From assembly GCA_900316235.1 (NCBI GenBank), contig ONCC01000002.1:1-64000 (forward strand): 64,000 bases of DNA, in the 5' to 3' direction. The stretch comes from an uncultured Bacteroidales bacterium. GTDB taxonomy: Bacteria > Bacteroidota > Bacteroidia > Bacteroidales > P3. Below are positions 1 through 7,779 of this stretch, piece by piece. The notes under the pieces are model-generated. The model was not told the origin of the DNA. It was given only the letters and a program-made list of their open reading frames with translations, and made no database searches. A program made the position numbers and the translations under genes. Each line of letters starts with the position of its first letter. Position 1 is the stretch's first letter.

Positions 1-447
1 CACAATTCCGCTCCCCACGCCAGTCCCCAACGTAAACATGATGAAATGCTTCAATCCTTTTGCTCCGCCATAAACATATTCGCCATAGGCGGCAGCGTTG
101 GCGTCGTTGCTAAGCACCACGGGTACAGGAAGGTATTTCTTAATTTCCTTGCCGAAATCCAATACACCCTTGATGGTGAGATTCGGAGCGTTGTCCACGC
201 AGCCTGTATAGAAATTGCCGTTCGGCGCACCGATGCCGATGCCTTCCAGTTCTACGGCTTCGCCGTCAGCCTTACGCTGCTCCTCCACCATAGCCTGTAT
301 TTCACGCATCATGTCGCGCACATAGGGCACAAGTTCCGTATAAGCGTTGGTCGGGATGCTCCGACGCTGTACGATGTTCCCGTTTTCGGTCACCAGACCC
401 ATGTCGGTGTTGGTGCCGCCCATATCCACTCCAATAGAATATTTCAT
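1..447 (-). CDS. ROK-family sugar kinase (glucokinase-like), 3' end cut by the window
   Basis: The minus-strand reading from the ATG at 447 begins MKYSIGVDMGGTNTDMGLV, the phosphate-1 ATP-binding loop of the ASKHA/ROK fold (DxGGTxT). Further on it reads IGIGAPNGNFYTG and then LSNDANAAAYGE, the typical ROK sugar/ATP site with the catalytic Asp in NDANAAA, and the visible part ends near TLGTGVG, the phosphate-2 loop. The C-terminal half, which would hold the ROK zinc-binding cysteines, lies outside the window. ROK kinases phosphorylate glucose or related hexoses in the cytoplasm. Substrate cannot be decided here. A canonical promoter lies just upstream on the same strand. Confidence 0.85.
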   Translation of the reverse strand, partial: MKYSIGVDMGGTNTDMGLVTENGNIVQRRSIPTNAYTELVPYVRDMMREIQAMVEEQRKADGEAVELEGIGIGAPNGNFYTGCVDNAPNLTIKGVLDFGKEIKKYLPVPVVLSNDANAAAYGEYVYGGAKGLKHFIMFTLGTGVGSGIV

Positions 448-471
448 ATTGTCTCTTTTAACTTTAAAATG

Positions 472-502
472 CAAAAATACACCTTTTTCCCGACATGGCA
501 AA
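472..502 (-). promoter_or_regulatory. Bacteroidetes sigma-70-type promoter of the ROK kinase gene
   Basis: Reading leftward, TTTG at 502-499 and TATTTTTG at 479-472 are separated by 19 bases, matching the TTTG-N19-TAnnTTTG consensus. The -33 box overlaps the T-run of the terminator of the upstream gene, so the two signals are packed together. Confidence 0.75.
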
Positions 503-532
503 AAAAAAGTTGCCCCCGTATTGGGAGGCAAC
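500..532 (-). terminator. Intrinsic terminator of the small barrel protein gene
   Basis: On the minus strand GTTGCC pairs with GGCAAC (532-527 with 514-509), extended by three further G-C pairs, followed by an uninterrupted run of T (508-500). It lies about 25 bases after the stop at 556. Confidence 0.8.
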
Positions 533-555
533 TCTTGTTCATTGTTCTACAACTC

Positions 556-975
556 CTAGAAGCGATAGCGGATGCCGAGGCAAATATCGCTTGGGCCAAA
601 AGCGGTTCCGGGAATAATCCAGAAAGTAGGACGCCAGTCAAGAGTGAGTTGCAGAGGGATGCTGAAGTTGTACTCCAAGCCAATCTGGCCGGCAACACCC
701 AGTGCGAATGAATTGTCCCAAACAGCAAGACGGCCACCAACACCAGCATACCAACTGAAGTTGCTGCCAAGATCCCAATTCCACTGATAGACAATAGACA
801 AGCCGAGATACTTGGAATTCCAACCCAAGTCGGTTTCCAAACGGTTGCCTCCCACGCCCCACATGGCGGAGACTTCTCCACCATATCCAACACGAATACC
901 GAGGTCCTTAATCTGAGCGCTGGCCATCGTGCTCAATGCAAAAATAGCCACCAGAGTCAATAAAACTTTTTTCAT
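556..975 (-). CDS. Small outer-membrane beta-barrel protein
   Basis: 139 residues. A clear signal peptide (MKKVLLTLVAIFALSTMASA, cut before Q21) is followed by about 118 residues of short alternating hydrophobic/polar stretches rich in G, W and Y, ending IRYRF. A terminal Phe is the usual C-terminal signature for barrel insertion by BamA. The size would allow about eight strands. No enzymatic motif is visible. It stands alone, with its own terminator, so no partner can be named. Function unknown. Confidence 0.75.
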   Translation of the reverse strand: MKKVLLTLVAIFALSTMASAQIKDLGIRVGYGGEVSAMWGVGGNRLETDLGWNSKYLGLSIVYQWNWDLGSNFSWYAGVGGRLAVWDNSFALGVAGQIGLEYNFSIPLQLTLDWRPTFWIIPGTAFGPSDICLGIRYRF

Positions 976-1038
976 TGTTTGTTGATTTTTAATTGGTTGT
1001 TAATTTTTATTAGAAAATTTTCACATTTCAAATATTTG

Positions 1039-1046
1039 CAAATATA
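1039..1046 (-). promoter_or_regulatory. Possible -7 box of the small barrel gene
   Basis: TATATTTG on the minus strand fits TAnnTTTG, 64 bases before the start codon, but no exact TTTG is found at the expected -33 distance, so this is tentative. Confidence 0.4.
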
Positions 1047-1074
1047 AACAAAAAAAATGGAACGAAAATATTTT

Positions 1075-1105
1075 TTTGTCATGTCCTCGATTCTTCGTAT
1101 TTTTG
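1075..1105 (+). promoter_or_regulatory. Bacteroidetes sigma-70-type promoter of tsaD
   Basis: TTTG at 1075-1078, 19 bases, then TATTTTTG at 1098-1105; exact consensus match. The ATG follows 25 bases after the -7 box, which implies a very short leader. Confidence 0.8.
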
Positions 1106-1130
1106 CATTTCATTTTGGAATCATCATTTT

Positions 1131-2129
1131 ATGAGCATTATATTAGCGATAGAATCGAGTTGTGACGATACGTCGGCGGCGGTGCTGCGGGACGACATGC
1201 TGCTGAGTAACGTGATTGCCAGCCAGAAAGTCCATGAGCAGTACGGCGGCGTGGTGCCTGAGCTGGCAAGTCGTGCCCATGAGCAAAACATCATTCCGGT
1301 GGTTGATGGAGCCATCCGCGAGGCGGGAATTTCAAAAGAAGAGATTGACGCTGTGGCCTTCACTCGCGGCCCGGGACTGATGGGAAGTCTGATGGTGGGA
1401 GTTAGCTTCGCCAAAAGTTTCGCTCAAGCCCTTGGGAAGCCGTTGATTGAGGTGAATCACCTTCAGGCACATGTACTTAGCCACTTCATCGACCGTGGCG
1501 AGCCGAGACCGCAATTCCCCTTCATCTGCCTGCTGGTTTCGGGCGGTCATACTCAGATATTACTGTTAAAGAGCCACTTCGAGATGGAGGTGCTAGGACA
1601 GACCATCGATGATGCCGCCGGCGAAGCTATCGACAAAGCGGCCAAAATCATGGACCTCGGCTATCCCGGTGGTCCCATTATCGACCGTCTGGCCAAGGAG
1701 GGAAATCCCGATGCCTACCGCTTCGCCACACCACAGATTCCCGGCTACGACTACTCTTTCTCGGGAATCAAGACCTCGTTCCTCTATTTCCTCCGCGACC
1801 GTCTGAAGGAGGACCCCGACTTTATCGAAAAGCACAAGGCCGACCTCTGCGCGAGCATACAGAAGACCATCGTGGGCTTCCTGCTGAAGAAAGCCGAGCG
1901 CGCCGCCATCGACCACAAGGTGAGCCAGATGGCAATAGCGGGTGGTGTAAGTGCCAACTCACTGTTACGAAGTGAATTGCAACGCATCTGTGACAAGCAC
2001 CACTGGCAGGCCTTCATCCCACCCTTCAAATTCTGCACCGACAACGCCGCCATGGTGGGCATCGCCGGATATTTCAAGTACCTCAAAGGCGAATTCGCCG
2101 ACATTTCATTGCCACCTTATACAAGATGA
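1131..2129 (+). CDS. tsaD: tRNA N6-adenosine threonylcarbamoyltransferase TsaD
   Basis: 332 residues, normal length for TsaD/Kae1. TsaD transfers the threonylcarbamoyl group from TC-AMP to A37 of ANN-decoding tRNAs, working with TsaB, TsaE and TsaC/Sua5. The sequence begins MSIILAIESSCDDTSAAV, the family's phosphate-loop signature, and has the metal-binding HxxxH motif (His110, His114 in NHLQAH), followed by GGHTQ and the downstream GGVSAN and DNAAM motifs of the ASKHA fold. The start is fixed by the promoter only 25 bases upstream. Its stop overlaps the start of the next gene by 4 bases, so tsaD drives expression of the porP-like gene behind it. Confidence 0.97.
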   Translation: MSIILAIESSCDDTSAAVLRDDMLLSNVIASQKVHEQYGGVVPELASRAHEQNIIPVVDGAIREAGISKEEIDAVAFTRGPGLMGSLMVGVSFAKSFAQALGKPLIEVNHLQAHVLSHFIDRGEPRPQFPFICLLVSGGHTQILLLKSHFEMEVLGQTIDDAAGEAIDKAAKIMDLGYPGGPIIDRLAKEGNPDAYRFATPQIPGYDYSFSGIKTSFLYFLRDRLKEDPDFIEKHKADLCASIQKTIVGFLLKKAERAAIDHKVSQMAIAGGVSANSLLRSELQRICDKHHWQAFIPPFKFCTDNAAMVGIAGYFKYLKGEFADISLPPYTR

Positions 2130-3118
2130 AACACCTGCTTATAGGACTTATAGGACTTATAGGACTTATAGGGACTATAGGCAACAAGGCTTTTGCCCAG
2201 GACATCCACTTTTCGATGTTGGACCTCGACCCCCTGCTGTTCAATCCCGCCTATAGCGGTTTTTTCGCCGACAAGGCGCGCTTCGGGGCGGTATACCGCA
2301 ACCAGTGGGCCTCAGTAACCACGCCCTTCCAGACCTTCAGCGTTACGGCGGAACTGAGCGTCATGCGCAGCAAGCGGAACAGCAACGGCCTGAGCACCGG
2401 ACTCTGGGTGAGCAACGACCGTGCTGGAGAACTGAGCTACGGATCGACATCGGCCAGCGCCATCGTTTCCTACTTCCAAGCCATTGGCAACGGCAACAAC
2501 CTCGTCTCCGTGGCACTCGAAGGAGGGGTAGGACAGGTGGGATTCAATCCCGAACATATCAATATGGCCGATGGCACAGAGACCTTCGTGCGCGAAAAAG
2601 CCCTCTACCCTACCTTGGGTGCCGGTGTGGCATGGTTCTGTCAGGCCAGCGAGGAGATCTACACCAAGGTGGGCTTCTCGATGAGGAACATCAACGAACC
2701 CGACATCTCGTATCTGGGGATGAGCGATACACGCCTGAGCCTCCACTGGAACCTCTATGCACGTGCCGAATGGCGCTTCCATCCGCAGTGGGGGCTCCTT
2801 CCTGTGGCGGGCTACCAGCACCAACAGGGCTTCAGCGAATTGGTCTACGGCTGCGATGCCAAATGGTATGTCAACGAGCGCGCCCGTAGCTACCTAGCCT
2901 TCAGCGCCGGCCTACTGGGCCGCCACGGCGATGCCCTGGCAGTGAACCTGGCGGTGGAGTGGACACAATGGATTTTCGCCTTCAGCTACGACGCCAATCT
3001 CTCGACCCTTGCCGAAGCCAGCCACACACTGGGGGCCTTCGAAGTGGGCGTAATTTACAAGATAGGCAAACGCAAAGACGATCACTACAAAGGTGCACTA
3101 CCTTGCCCGATCATTTAA
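2126..3118 (+). CDS. PorP/SprF-family type IX secretion-associated outer-membrane protein
   Basis: 330 residues. After an unusual signal peptide built of Leu-Ile-Gly triplets, the mature part starts QDIHFSMLDLDPLLFNPAYSG and continues to a YRNQW motif; NPAYxG and YRNQW are hallmarks of the PorP/SprF family, barrel proteins that partner T9SS components or anchor secreted proteins in Bacteroidota. The remainder has the alternating pattern of an outer-membrane barrel. It overlaps tsaD by 4 bases and is followed 24 bases later by a PD40/OmpA-like gene, the usual companion of PorP paralogs. Many genomes carry several such pairs, so it need not be the core PorP. Confidence 0.85.
   Translation: MKHLLIGLIGLIGLIGTIGNKAFAQDIHFSMLDLDPLLFNPAYSGFFADKARFGAVYRNQWASVTTPFQTFSVTAELSVMRSKRNSNGLSTGLWVSNDRAGELSYGSTSASAIVSYFQAIGNGNNLVSVALEGGVGQVGFNPEHINMADGTETFVREKALYPTLGAGVAWFCQASEEIYTKVGFSMRNINEPDISYLGMSDTRLSLHWNLYARAEWRFHPQWGLLPVAGYQHQQGFSELVYGCDAKWYVNERARSYLAFSAGLLGRHGDALAVNLAVEWTQWIFAFSYDANLSTLAEASHTLGAFEVGVIYKIGKRKDDHYKGALPCPII
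2138..2182 (+). repeat. Five 9-bp tandem repeats in the porP-like signal peptide
   Basis: CTTATAGGA occurs three times in direct succession, followed by CTTATAGGG and ACTATAGGC. Each unit encodes Leu-Ile-Gly (last one Thr-Ile-Gly), forming the hydrophobic core of the signal peptide. Unit loss or gain would keep the frame but change the length of the core. Confidence 0.9.
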
Positions 3119-3142
3119 GGTGAGAGGTGAAAGATAAAGAAT

Positions 3143-4714
3143 ATGATGAAAGGATATAACATACAGAAAAGATTGTTGAAGATGATGCTTTGCGTCAGCT
3201 TGGCTTTCACCTTTCACCTTTCACCTTTCACCTTGAGAGCCCAGTACCATGTGGTGCATCTGGAGAAGCCGTTGAATACGCCGGGGAGCGAGACCGGAGC
3301 ACTGCGGCTGGGTGACACTGTGCTGGTCTTCTCGTCGATGCCGCCGACGGTGAAAACCAACAGCCAGTTTGACGTGGGTGGTGGCGTGATGCAGGTCTAC
3401 CAATCCCGCATTGCCAAGAACGGCCGTGTGGCGAAGCCTAAGCCTGACCGCTGGGGACTGAACAGCAAGCGCGACCACACGGGCAATATCGCCGTTGACC
3501 CTTGGACGAAAGACCTCTACTTCACGCGCGGCGACGTTGAGACGTTAAACTGCGAGATTTACTTTGCCAAGAAGAAGAAACGCCGCGGATGGGAGAAGCC
3601 TGTGAAGCTGAAAGGACCTGTGAACATGAAAGGATACACCTCGACCCACCCGGCGGTGGGGCGCTTGTCGGACAGCACAGTGATACTCTACTTCGTCAGC
3701 AACCGTCCCGACGGCCTTGGAGGAGCCGACATCTGGTACACCCTCATCAAAGGGGGCAAAAGCACCGAGTGTGTCAACCTCGGTCCCATGGTAAACTCGG
3801 ACGCCGACGAATATACTCCTTTCTACGACCAGCGTAACGGAGTGCTCTATTTCAGCAGCGACCGTGAAGGCGGCAAAGGGGGCCAAGATATTTACTGCGC
3901 CGTGGGACAGCGCAACTCCTGGCAGAAAGCCGAAGCCGTATGCGGATGCCTGAACAGCGAGCAGAATGACCTGTACTTCAACATCAGCGACTACGACAGC
4001 GCCACAGGACGTCCCTTGGGCGGCTTCCTTTCGTCGAACCGAAGCGACAGTTATTTCCTCACCGACACCTCATGCTGCAACGATTTATACCGGTGGAGGG
4101 TAGATAGTTCTTTCGTCGAGGAGGTAGCGATGGCGATGGATACCATAGAAAACATTGATACCATCCAACAGCGCGTGCGGAGATTCATGTTCCCTCTGTT
4201 CCTCTATTTCCACAATGACGATCCCGACCCGCAGAGCCGCGAGGTAACGACCGAGACTTCCTACAGCAGCTGCCTACGTCGCTACGCCTCGCTGCGCGAA
4301 GAATATATTGCCAAGCAACAGAATGCAGACGACTCATCCATGACAGCACTCTTTTTCGACACTTGCGTTGTGGGCAATTATAACCGTATCGAGGAACTGC
4401 TCGACTATGTGGAGAGCCTGCTCGACGCCGGCAACCGCATCACCATCACCATCGCAGGGTATGCCAGCCCTGTATACAAAACCGACTACAACCTCAACCT
4501 CTCGCAACGTCGTATCGTCAGCTTTATAAATATGATACGCGCGTGGAGAGGGGGTGTTTTCGAGGATGCCCTCGACGATGGTAGGCTTAATATTGCTCAA
4601 AAACCCCACGGCGCCGTGGAGCCGACAACAGAAAGCCAGTCGAAAGACCCCGTCTACGGTCTTCCCGCCGTCCTCGCCCGACGGATAGAAATCCTCGGAT
4701 GCGAAATAAAATAA
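3143..4714 (+). CDS. PD40/OmpA-like periplasmic or outer-membrane protein (PorE-like partner of PorP)
   Basis: 523 residues. A signal peptide ends at about LRAQ. Residues roughly 60-300 carry PD40/WD40-like propeller repeats (YFTRG, ILYFVSNRPDGLGGADIW, LYFSSDREGGKGGQDIY). The C-terminal part (about 415-520) resembles an OmpA peptidoglycan-binding domain (ITIAGYASPVYKTDYNLNLS with a following SQRR), though with a low-complexity insertion near HGAVEPTTES. This is the architecture of PorE-type proteins that tether T9SS outer-membrane parts to peptidoglycan, and it follows a PorP-like gene. The canonical PorE order also has TPR and carboxypeptidase-regulatory domains, which I do not see, so PorE identity is unproven. 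Confidence 0.75.
   Translation: MMKGYNIQKRLLKMMLCVSLAFTFHLSPFTLRAQYHVVHLEKPLNTPGSETGALRLGDTVLVFSSMPPTVKTNSQFDVGGGVMQVYQSRIAKNGRVAKPKPDRWGLNSKRDHTGNIAVDPWTKDLYFTRGDVETLNCEIYFAKKKKRRGWEKPVKLKGPVNMKGYTSTHPAVGRLSDSTVILYFVSNRPDGLGGADIWYTLIKGGKSTECVNLGPMVNSDADEYTPFYDQRNGVLYFSSDREGGKGGQDIYCAVGQRNSWQKAEAVCGCLNSEQNDLYFNISDYDSATGRPLGGFLSSNRSDSYFLTDTSCCNDLYRWRVDSSFVEEVAMAMDTIENIDTIQQRVRRFMFPLFLYFHNDDPDPQSREVTTETSYSSCLRRYASLREEYIAKQQNADDSSMTALFFDTCVVGNYNRIEELLDYVESLLDAGNRITITIAGYASPVYKTDYNLNLSQRRIVSFINMIRAWRGGVFEDALDDGRLNIAQKPHGAVEPTTESQSKDPVYGLPAVLARRIEILGCEIK
3204..3231 (+). repeat. Four 7-bp tandem repeats (CTTTCAC) inside a signal-peptide coding region
   Basis: CTTTCAC is repeated four times without interruption, encoding part of the hydrophobic core (FTFHLSPFT). 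Because 7 is not a multiple of 3, gain or loss of a unit would shift the frame. Degenerate relatives of the heptamer (GGTGAGA, GGTGAAA) lie just before the gene at 3119-3132. Confidence 0.9.
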
Positions 4715-4721
4715 CAATTTC

Positions 4722-4753
4722 TTTGTAAGATTTTGGAATGTTATGCGTCATTA
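4722..4753 (+). promoter_or_regulatory. Putative ECF-sigma promoter of cassette 1
   Basis: TTTGTAAGATTT (4722-4733), 11 bases, then GCGTCATTA (4745-4753). The same two boxes with exactly the same spacing precede the second cassette at 7234-7265, and neither resembles the housekeeping promoter. Placement directly before a sigma gene suggests autoregulation. Confidence 0.7.
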
Positions 4754-4776
4754 GGGCGAACGACAACAATAAACCC

Positions 4777-5265
4777 ATGGCACAAGAAGCACTCCTCGAC
4801 ACCCTGATGGCCCTCCAGCCCGTCTTGCAGCTCACCGCTGAGAAGATGCTGCGCTCGGAGACCGACGCCGAGGATACCGTGCAGGAAACCATCATCGACC
4901 TCTGGCAGCGCCGCAACCAGCTGGAGCATGTGCGCGACCTCCGTGCCTACGCCATGCAGAGCCTCAAGAACCGCTGCGTCTCTTTCCTACGCCGAAGCCG
5001 CGACATAGCCACCGACAAGATTGAACTCTTCGACATCGTCGACGACAAAGCCATCCGCGAGGAGGTGGCCCTCACCGAACACCGCGCAGCTCAACTCGAC
5101 GGCATGATGGCCCGGTTGCCAGAACGACAGCGCGAGGCGGTGACGATGAAATACATCGAAGGCATCAGCCACGAGGAGATGCAACGCCGCCTGGGCATGA
5201 CAAGCACCAACGTTTACACCACCCTTTCGAGGGCTATAAGTACACTTAAATCAATGATTAAATAA
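4777..5265 (+). CDS. ECF-type RNA polymerase sigma factor, cassette 1
   Basis: 162 residues from the ATG at 4777. Region 2 is visible as DAEDTVQETIIDLWQRR (core-binding and -10 recognition), and region 4 as LPERQREAVTMKYIEGISHEEMQRRLGMTSTNVYTTLSRA, a helix-turn-helix for the -35 element. An in-frame ATG upstream (4738) would lie before the putative -10 box, and alignment with the paralog at 7288 (MTQ) supports MAQ at 4777. It is followed 8 bases later by a single-pass membrane protein, its likely anti-sigma. The stimulus is unknown. Confidence 0.92.
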   Translation: MAQEALLDTLMALQPVLQLTAEKMLRSETDAEDTVQETIIDLWQRRNQLEHVRDLRAYAMQSLKNRCVSFLRRSRDIATDKIELFDIVDDKAIREEVALTEHRAAQLDGMMARLPERQREAVTMKYIEGISHEEMQRRLGMTSTNVYTTLSRAISTLKSMIK

Positions 5266-5273
5266 ACGAAGAT

Positions 5274-5894
5274 ATGGAGAACAAGGACCTTCAAGAGCTC
5301 TTCGCCGCCAAGCGCACCACCGAGGCCAACCGCCGCCGTCAGGCGGAGCTACGCCGGAAGCTCGAAGCCACAGCCGCGCCGACAAAGAGCCGCCGACTCT
5401 GGCCTGTGTGGGCAGGCGCCGCGGCCGCCAGCATCGCCCTGCTGATAGCCACGCTTCCTTTGCTCATCACCAACAGCCAGCCCGCTTCCATACCGATAGC
5501 CCAAGCCGAAGTGCCCACGGCAGTGGTGCCCGCAGAGGGCGACGAAGCCCCCGCTCCCGAAAAAGACAAGGAGTCCTCAAGGACCATAAAGCCCACGAAG
5601 TCCCTCGCCATCAAGGCTGCACCGGCCAACGAGATGGTGACCACCGCCGAAGATCCCATTGTCCAACCCGAGGAAGACCCCATTGCCGAAGCCCCCACCA
5701 TCGACCTTGCCGAGTACGCGGAACCGACAACCACCGAAGCCACTCCCTCCCCCCGCATCCACCGCCGCACCAGCACCCGCATGGTCAATATCCCCAAAGA
5801 GGCTCGCCGCGAAGGCTTCGACATGAGCTGGCTGGCCAATGCATTCGGCAGCGAGGACTCCACACCCCTCACCCTGAGCACCATCAAAATGTAA
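5274..5894 (+). CDS. Single-pass membrane protein, putative anti-sigma factor, cassette 1
   Basis: 206 residues. N-terminal cytoplasmic part (1-42) begins MENKDLQELFAAKR and is a charged helix; one membrane segment at about 44-66; then a long Pro/Ala/Thr/Glu-rich, probably disordered periplasmic stretch and a C-terminal basic motif RIHRRTSTR. The paralog in cassette 2 shares the opening MExKxLQELxxAKR, the membrane segment and an RxHxRxSTR motif. Position directly after an ECF sigma gene makes an anti-sigma role likely, but I see no ZAS zinc motif and no FecR domain, so this would be a different type. Function is inferred only from context. Confidence 0.7.
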   Translation: MENKDLQELFAAKRTTEANRRRQAELRRKLEATAAPTKSRRLWPVWAGAAAASIALLIATLPLLITNSQPASIPIAQAEVPTAVVPAEGDEAPAPEKDKESSRTIKPTKSLAIKAAPANEMVTTAEDPIVQPEEDPIAEAPTIDLAEYAEPTTTEATPSPRIHRRTSTRMVNIPKEARREGFDMSWLANAFGSEDSTPLTLSTIKM

Positions 5895-5915
5895 TCACCC
5901 ATAAAACATACCATC

Positions 5916-7181
5916 ATGAAAAAGATATCATCTGTCCTTGGCGACATCCTCAAAATCTCATTCCTGCTTTTCATCGTCGGCAGCGGCATCGCGGCCACCG
6001 CCCACGCGCAAGACCTCTACCAGATTGAGCAGACCTTCGACCACAGCTTCGACATCAGCGAACTGAAGGTAAACCGTGGGTGGGACGTACACCTGCGCCA
6101 GGCGCCGAAAGGCAGCGTGACACGTGTGGTGGTGACCACACCCTGCGCCAACTTCTTCGAGGAAGGCGAGGAACCCGATTTGATAAAGGTACAAAAATCC
6201 TCCAAGCGCGACGGCGGCTATGAGGTGTTGTCCAACCAATCCATGCCCCGCAGCACCCGGGTGGACATCATCACCCACCAACCTATCAAATATATCGATG
6301 TCTGCAGCGGTGCCCGACTGACCATCGACCGCTGGGTCAGCGACTCTGTCCACTTCGATTTCAACATTGACAGCGGCGCCGTAGTGGTGATCGACTCGAT
6401 GGTCAATCCCGGCTCTACCACCTTCATGGTTTACGATGCCACCCTCGACCTGCGCTACTTCCGTGGAGGACGCCTCAACATCTGGAACTACCGCAACAGC
6501 CGCATCACCGAGGGCGACATCCAGACCACCATCCCCCACCGGAACGAGCCTGCCAAGGAGTGGAAGTTGCACTACTTCAATCTCAACTTTGGCATCGACC
6601 TGGCACAACCGATGCTGAACGACAGTCGCTACAACTCGCCCTACAATACCTATTACGGCCTCACCGGCCACATAAGGATGACCTCCAACGACATGGCCAT
6701 CAACCGTCTAATGAGCTGGAACTTCGGCCTCGATGTCAGCTTCAGCGTCTTGCAGCTCGATAATGCGGTGAAGATCGACGGCAGCAGCCTGGTGCTTGAC
6801 CCCAGCTATGGTGCCACACCGCCGCGCCAGAGCCTCTACTGGTGGTCCGTAGGGCTTCCCTTCACTCTGAAGTTCAGTTTCGGCAAGTGGGGAAATCCCT
6901 ACCTTGGCTCCCCCCTCCGAGGCCTCTATGCCACCCTCACCCCAACGCTCAACTTCAAGCCCCGCCTCGAGACAAGGACGCTCGACGAGGACAGCCATTG
7001 GAACACCGACCACGAGCGCGTGGACATCCTCAGCCGCTTCAACCTCCGCGCCTCTGTAGGTCTCAACTGCTCCATCGGCGGTCTGGACAAGGTGGAGTTC
7101 TTCATCGACCTCCTGCCCTCCTTCCGCTCCTCGGCCGACGCCCCGCAGACACGCATGTACGGCCTCAGCTTCATCTTCTAA
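5916..7181 (+). CDS. Secreted protein: adhesin-head (GIN/DUF2807-like) domain plus beta-barrel, cassette 1
   Basis: 421 residues. The signal peptide ends at AHAQ. Residues about 35-190 resemble the beta-helical auto-transporter adhesin head (GIN) domain: FDISELKVNRGWDVHL followed by short repeating beta stretches. From about 210 onward the chain has the alternating pattern of an outer-membrane barrel and ends YGLSFIF with a terminal Phe. It follows the putative anti-sigma gene by 21 bases. The paralog at 8360 shares VxTPCxxxFxEGxEP and the closing DLxPxFRxSA. In this context it could be either the regulon's main product or the surface sensor. The domain assignment is by eye. Confidence 0.7.
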   Translation: MKKISSVLGDILKISFLLFIVGSGIAATAHAQDLYQIEQTFDHSFDISELKVNRGWDVHLRQAPKGSVTRVVVTTPCANFFEEGEEPDLIKVQKSSKRDGGYEVLSNQSMPRSTRVDIITHQPIKYIDVCSGARLTIDRWVSDSVHFDFNIDSGAVVVIDSMVNPGSTTFMVYDATLDLRYFRGGRLNIWNYRNSRITEGDIQTTIPHRNEPAKEWKLHYFNLNFGIDLAQPMLNDSRYNSPYNTYYGLTGHIRMTSNDMAINRLMSWNFGLDVSFSVLQLDNAVKIDGSSLVLDPSYGATPPRQSLYWWSVGLPFTLKFSFGKWGNPYLGSPLRGLYATLTPTLNFKPRLETRTLDEDSHWNTDHERVDILSRFNLRASVGLNCSIGGLDKVEFFIDLLPSFRSSADAPQTRMYGLSFIF

Positions 7182-7233
7182 ACACACATCCAACAAAAAA
7201 ACGGGCACTTTTTGCAAGGTGTCCGTATTTTTT

Positions 7234-7265
7234 TTTGTAAGATTTCGACGTTGTTTGCGTTATTA
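7234..7265 (+). promoter_or_regulatory. Putative ECF-sigma promoter of cassette 2
   Basis: TTTGTAAGATTT (7234-7245), 11 bases, then GCGTTATTA (7257-7265). It matches the cassette 1 promoter box for box with identical spacing; the spacer is less similar, which marks the boxes as the conserved part. Confidence 0.7.
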
Positions 7266-7284
7266 ATATGGAAGACGTGATGAT

Positions 7285-7779
7285 ATGATGACCCAACGGC
7301 AATTCCTCGACATCCTCCTGCCCCTGCAGCCCACCCTGCGGCTCGTGGCCGAACGGCTGCTGGGCGACCGCGAAGATGCCAAGGATGCCGTGCAGGAGAC
7401 CTATGTCCGCCTCTGGGAACAACGCCGCAAGCTGGCACAGCACGCGAACCCCGAGGCCTATGCCATGCTGACGCTGAAGAACCACTGCATCAGCCTGCTC
7501 CGCCAGCGTCGTCCCTTCGAGAACATGGAACAACTACCGGAGGTCAGCGACGAGGACGCCCGCCATGAAGCCGAAGTGCTGGAGGAACGCGCCGCCACTT
7601 TCGACCGCCTATTGTCCCGCCTGCCCGAAGTGCAGCAGGCAGCCATCAGAATTAAATACCTGGATTGCAAGAGCCACGACGAGATGCGTCAGGCGCTGGG
7701 CATGAGCAGCGCCAACGTCTACACCACCCTCTCGAGGGCCGTCGCCAATTTGAAACAAATGATAAGCCATGGAAGATAA
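7285..7779 (+). CDS. ECF-type RNA polymerase sigma factor, cassette 2
   Basis: 164 residues. Two consecutive ATGs (7285, 7288); the second aligns with the start of the cassette 1 paralog. Region 2 reads DAKDAVQETYVRLWEQRR and region 4 reads LPEVQQAAIRIKYLDCKSHDEMRQALGMSSANVYTTLSRA. It is clearly a duplicate of the factor at 4777, with strong conservation of both the core-binding helix and the helix-turn-helix, so the two factors may recognise overlapping promoters. Its end overlaps the next gene by 11 bases. Confidence 0.92.
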   Translation: MMTQRQFLDILLPLQPTLRLVAERLLGDREDAKDAVQETYVRLWEQRRKLAQHANPEAYAMLTLKNHCISLLRQRRPFENMEQLPEVSDEDARHEAEVLEERAATFDRLLSRLPEVQQAAIRIKYLDCKSHDEMRQALGMSSANVYTTLSRAVANLKQMISHGR

